Assembly: GCF_022829295.1 (NCBI RefSeq)
Contig: NZ_JAKSYH010000032.1
Coordinates: 1 to 64,000 of the forward strand
DNA from: Methylobacterium sp. J-088
GTDB taxonomy: Bacteria; Pseudomonadota; Alphaproteobacteria; Rhizobiales; Beijerinckiaceae
DNA length: 64,000 nt
Direction of reading: 5' to 3'
Every line of letters starts with the position of its first letter. Position 1 is the stretch's first letter. This document shows, piece after piece, positions 61,007 through 64,000 of the stretch. The notes beneath the pieces were generated by a model. That model was not told where the DNA came from. It searched no databases and saw only the letters and a list, made by a program, of their open reading frames with translations. The position numbers and the translations under genes are program-made.

Positions 61007-62736
61007 GGTGCCACCCCGTAGGCCGTCACGAACACCCGCCGGCCGGTGTTGAGGTTGAAGCCCTCGACCTCGGCCATCGGTGCGGGCGCCCCATCGCCCA
61101 CCGGCCAGGCGGCGTTGAAGTCGTCGCGGTCCCGGGCCTCGACGAACAGCAGCCGGCAACCACCGGCCTTTAGGAAGTCCCGCGCCGCCGACCCGTCCGG
61201 CGGCAGGGCGAGCCCGGTGCCGATCAGGAACACGAGACTCGGCTCCCGGTAGCCGAGGCTGGCGACCTGCGGAGCGGCGCAGGGCATCCGGTCGCGCAGG
61301 GCGGCGAGACGCGACGAGACCTTGAGGGCCGGCAGCGAACGCTGCGCCACCCCCAGCACCGCCGGTCCGAGGAGGCACGAGGCGAGCACCCCGAGCACCA
61401 GGGCGCGCTCGGCGGATCCCGCGACCGGGCCTCGCGCGAAGGCCAGCCAGGCGAGGCCCGCCACCGCGCAGGCGGCGGCGAGCAGGGGCAGCGCCGGCCA
61501 GGGGATCGTGTGGCTGTCGAGGCGCCAGCCGACGATGCACAGGCCGATGGTCAGCGCCACGGGGATCGCCGGCGCCAGCAGCGCGGTCAGGCGGGCGCCG
61601 CGCAACCGTGGATCCAGCGCCCCCCGGGACAGCGCCAGTACGGTGAGGATCGCCAGCCAGGGCATCAGCGGCAGGACGTAGTGGGGCAGCTTGGTCGGCA
61701 CCGCCTCGAAGATCAGCCACGCGGGCAGCACAGCGGCAATCAGGAAGGCGATGGCGGGCTCGCGCCGCGCCCGCCACGCGAAGGGCAGGCTCATGGCGGC
61801 GAAGGCGGCACCGGGCCAGAAGGTCGCGAAGAACGCGAGCGTGTAGGCCCCGGGCGGTCCCCAGTGTCGCTCGGCCGCGCCGCCGACCTTGCCGAGCATG
61901 TCGTGCCCGATCGCCTCGGCGTAGAAGGCGCTGCCGCTCTTCCACGCGATGGCGGCGAACCAGGGGGCGACCACGGCCAGGGTCAGGGCGAGGCCCGGCA
62001 GCGGCCGCAGGGGCAGCAGCCAGCGCCCGGAGCGCGCCACGACCGACAATCCGAGCGCCGGCAGGGCGACGAACAGCGGCACCATCGGGCCCTTCACGAG
62101 GATGCCCAAAGCCATCCCGAGCCAGAACGCCGCGAAGACCGGACCGGACGGTAACCGGCCCGCGCGCGCCGCCAGCCACGTCCGGGCCAGCCCGCCGAGG
62201 CTCGCCGTGGCGCAGGCCGCGAGCAGCGCGTCGGTCTTGGCGAGGTGCGCCTCGGCGTTGAGCATCAGGCAGGCGCCATAGAGGGCGGCGGCGAGCAGTG
62301 CAGCGCGACGCGGCAGGAAGGCGAGCCCGGCCCAGTAGGCGAGCAGCACCGAGGCGGCGGCACCGATCAGCGAGGGAATGCGGTAGAGGGCGATCTGCGT
62401 GCGGGCATCCGGCACGCCGAGGGCCTCGCCGGCCGCCACCGCGGCGGCCTGGGCCCAGTAGATCCCCACCGGTTTCTTGTTGCGCGCCTCTCCCTGGAAG
62501 CGGATGTTCACGAGATCGCCGGTCTCCAGCATCTGCTTCGACGCCTGGGCGAAGCGCGGCTCATCCCGGTCCATCGGCTGCAGCGAAATCTGGCCCGGCA
62601 GGAACAGGATGCAGCACAGCGCCAGCAGGGCGGCGACGGCGCGGGCGTGGGTCAGGCTCAGCGTGTCGAGCCCGCGGCCGATCCGATCGGCGGGTGCGAG
62701 GCGCGCGGTGCCGCCGGCGGAGAGGCTCGTGGTCAT
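61003..62736 (-). CDS. GT39-family (ArnT-like) integral membrane glycosyltransferase
   Basis: 577-residue GT-C enzyme with about a dozen membrane helices and a C-terminal periplasmic domain (about 470-577). The first periplasmic loop has PMDRDEPRFAQASKQMLETGD (about 54-74), with the acidic D-E-P motif that forms the active site of ArnT/PMT enzymes, then RNKKPVGIYW. It moves a sugar from a polyprenyl-phosphate donor, made by the coupled GT2, to lipid A or another envelope acceptor on the periplasmic side. It is the first gene of a four-gene overlapping operon (GT39, GT2, LAB_N, flavoprotein). Confidence 0.88.
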   Translation of the reverse strand: MTTSLSAGGTARLAPADRIGRGLDTLSLTHARAVAALLALCCILFLPGQISLQPMDRDEPRFAQASKQMLETGDLVNIRFQGEARNKKPVGIYWAQAAAVAAGEALGVPDARTQIALYRIPSLIGAAASVLLAYWAGLAFLPRRAALLAAALYGACLMLNAEAHLAKTDALLAACATASLGGLARTWLAARAGRLPSGPVFAAFWLGMALGILVKGPMVPLFVALPALGLSVVARSGRWLLPLRPLPGLALTLAVVAPWFAAIAWKSGSAFYAEAIGHDMLGKVGGAAERHWGPPGAYTLAFFATFWPGAAFAAMSLPFAWRARREPAIAFLIAAVLPAWLIFEAVPTKLPHYVLPLMPWLAILTVLALSRGALDPRLRGARLTALLAPAIPVALTIGLCIVGWRLDSHTIPWPALPLLAAACAVAGLAWLAFARGPVAGSAERALVLGVLASCLLGPAVLGVAQRSLPALKVSSRLAALRDRMPCAAPQVASLGYREPSLVFLIGTGLALPPDGSAARDFLKAGGCRLLFVEARDRDDFNAAWPVGDGAPAPMAEVEGFNLNTGRRVFVTAYGVAP

Positions 62737-62836
62737 GCCGGGCCGGTCAATCAGGATCGCGCGGGAACGTCAAATGCACCGGAGGCTCGATGCGGCGGAT
62801 ATCCGTATCGGGAGGGGCGCCGTGCGACTTGCCACC

Positions 62837-64000
62837 TCAAGCGACCAGCAGCGGTCGCAATTCGCGCATATCGGCCACCGACTCCAGCGCGTTGACCCGT
62901 GCGATCAGCCGATCGGTTTTGTCGGGCCCGAGCACCGGCACCATCAAGTCCCGGGCCTTGGCGTTCACCGCCTCCGTGCTCAGTGGGTTCTCCTTCGTGC
63001 CGGGCGGATGCCGTGTGTGGTGCTCGACGATCCGGCCGTCCGCCAGCGTGATCGTCACGATGGCGCCGCGCGGGGCGGCCGGATCCATCAGGGCCGGATC
63101 GCCCGCGACGTCCACCTTTGCGCGCTCCGCGGCGATCGCGGGATCGTGCATCAGCCCGGCATCGTGGCTGTCGGCGAAGGAGACAGCTCCCTTCACCAGC
63201 GCCAAAGCCACGAGGTGCTGGCAGCTGACATCCGGCATGGCGCTCGACCCGACGATGCCGACGGCGTCGGTCGGCAGCTTCACCAAGATGTGGCGCACGG
63301 AATCCGGCGTCAGGCCGTATTGTCGGCGCAGCGTCAGCGTCGCGTCCAGCGGCGACTGAATCGGGTAGCCCACCGAATAGGTCTTGATCGCGGTCTCGGT
63401 GACGAAGAAGCGCTGGCCCAGCCCCTCCAGCATCGCGTCGGGCTTCGGCGCGGTCGAGAGCGCGTTCAGCAGGTTGTGGCGACCGTCGAGCACGTCCGAC
63501 ACCCCGGTCAGCCCCGCCTCGACCATGCCGACCGCCGTGACGCCGTTGCGCGCGCCCATGCCGGCGAAGTCGAACGCCTTCTCGACATGGTCGTGATCGC
63601 GCACCCAGCTCCACAGGCCGGAAACCTGCTGGGCCGCGTAGGAGAGCGCGAAGCGCATGCCGCGCTCGTCGAGGCGGGCCAACGCGGCGGCGGCACCCAG
63701 GGCCCCGAAGGTGGAACTGGTGCCCTCCGCGCTCCGGTGCGTGCCGCGCACGTGATCGGGCCCGAGCGCCAGGAGCAAACGGCAGCAGAGATCGTAGCCG
63801 AGCGCGACTGCCCGGACGAATTCGGCGCCGGAATTGCCGTGCCGTTCGGCCAGCGCCAGGGCCGCCGGCACGGTGGCGCAGCCGGGATGGGCCTTGGTCA
63901 CAGGCTCGAAATCGTCGGTCTCGTCGGCATGGGCGCACATGGCGTTGGCCAGCGCCGCGTTCACCGTCGTGGTCCGGAAATCCGAGGCGACGATCCCCGC
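62837..64000 (-). CDS. MmgE/PrpD-family protein (5' end beyond window)
   Basis: C-terminal 387 residues of a MmgE/PrpD protein (2-methylcitrate dehydratase superfamily); the beginning lies to the right of base 64000. The frame continues without a stop to the edge. ALANAMCAHADETDDFEP at the left of the visible protein and HPGCATVPAALALAERHG are the family's active-site and helix motifs. SVGYPIQSPLDATL and VRHILVKLP follow in the second half. There is a paralogue with a Tat signal at 38018-39472; a signal cannot be assessed here because the start is missing. The substrate is unknown. Confidence 0.83.
   Translation of the reverse strand, partial: AGIVASDFRTTTVNAALANAMCAHADETDDFEPVTKAHPGCATVPAALALAERHGNSGAEFVRAVALGYDLCCRLLLALGPDHVRGTHRSAEGTSSTFGALGAAAALARLDERGMRFALSYAAQQVSGLWSWVRDHDHVEKAFDFAGMGARNGVTAVGMVEAGLTGVSDVLDGRHNLLNALSTAPKPDAMLEGLGQRFFVTETAIKTYSVGYPIQSPLDATLTLRRQYGLTPDSVRHILVKLPTDAVGIVGSSAMPDVSCQHLVALALVKGAVSFADSHDAGLMHDPAIAAERAKVDVAGDPALMDPAAPRGAIVTITLADGRIVEHHTRHPPGTKENPLSTEAVNAKARDLMVPVLGPDKTDRLIARVNALESVADMRELRPLLVA

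Overview
The window is 64 kb of GC-rich chromosomal DNA from an alphaproteobacterium. It most likely comes from a Methylobacterium-like member of the Hyphomicrobiales. The evidence is the base composition, the gyrA-coaD-peptidylprolyl isomerase gene order on one strand, the many alphaproteobacterial gene families, and dispersed palindromic intergenic repeats of the kind common in these genomes. Genus-level assignment is inference. There is no phage, CRISPR array, insertion sequence with a transposase, or rRNA operon.

Left edge (1-3.3 kb): an AT-richer block with a family 2 glycosyltransferase and a Wzx-type flippase, probably the end of a surface polysaccharide locus. It is followed by a tRNA-Gln(TTG) gene, after which the composition changes to typical high-GC housekeeping DNA. 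Next (3.3-12.7 kb) is a sugar-acid catabolic cluster: an alpha-ketoglutaric-semialdehyde-type dehydrogenase, a ThDP enzyme, a GntR/FCD regulator, an RraA-fold enzyme, an MFS anion symporter, an IlvD/Edd dehydratase and a secreted SMP-30 lactonase. An 11-bp element, CTGAGATATCA, occurs in both of the cluster's control regions and is a candidate GntR operator.

12.8-19.0 kb is a methionine/methyl-cycle operon on the minus strand: a SahR-like ArsR-methyltransferase fusion, metF, a small coiled-coil protein and metH. A 20-bp palindrome overlaps the start codon of the regulator. 19-34 kb holds mostly single genes: bestrophin, an orphan HypX, dctA plus a ROK kinase, an L,D-transpeptidase, a degenerate CYTH protein, msrB, a YihY/BrkB protein, a UV endonuclease, an RBBP9-like hydrolase, a ParE toxin with an aberrant antitoxin, and the ycjX-ycjF pair.

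33.6-46 kb carries a lysozyme-like protein, an inositol-phosphatase-family enzyme, an AI-2E-family exporter with an extra C-terminal domain, a Tat-exported MmgE/PrpD protein, pncB, a stress flavoprotein, an Mrp/ApbC ATPase and mobA. 44-49 kb is the gyrA-coaD-ppi-(TolA-like)-ppi operon, followed by a 304-bp palindromic mobile-looking element. The right end contains an S49 peptidase, a HIBADH-family dehydrogenase opposite a P1 peptidase, a hybrid histidine kinase, a RarD-like transporter and a chemoreceptor split by a single in-frame TAG. It ends with a tight GT39-GT2-LAB_N-flavoprotein operon probably acting on lipid A or envelope glycans, and an MmgE/PrpD gene cut by the window end.

Most long overlapping reading frames on the opposite strand are products of the high third-position GC and were discarded.
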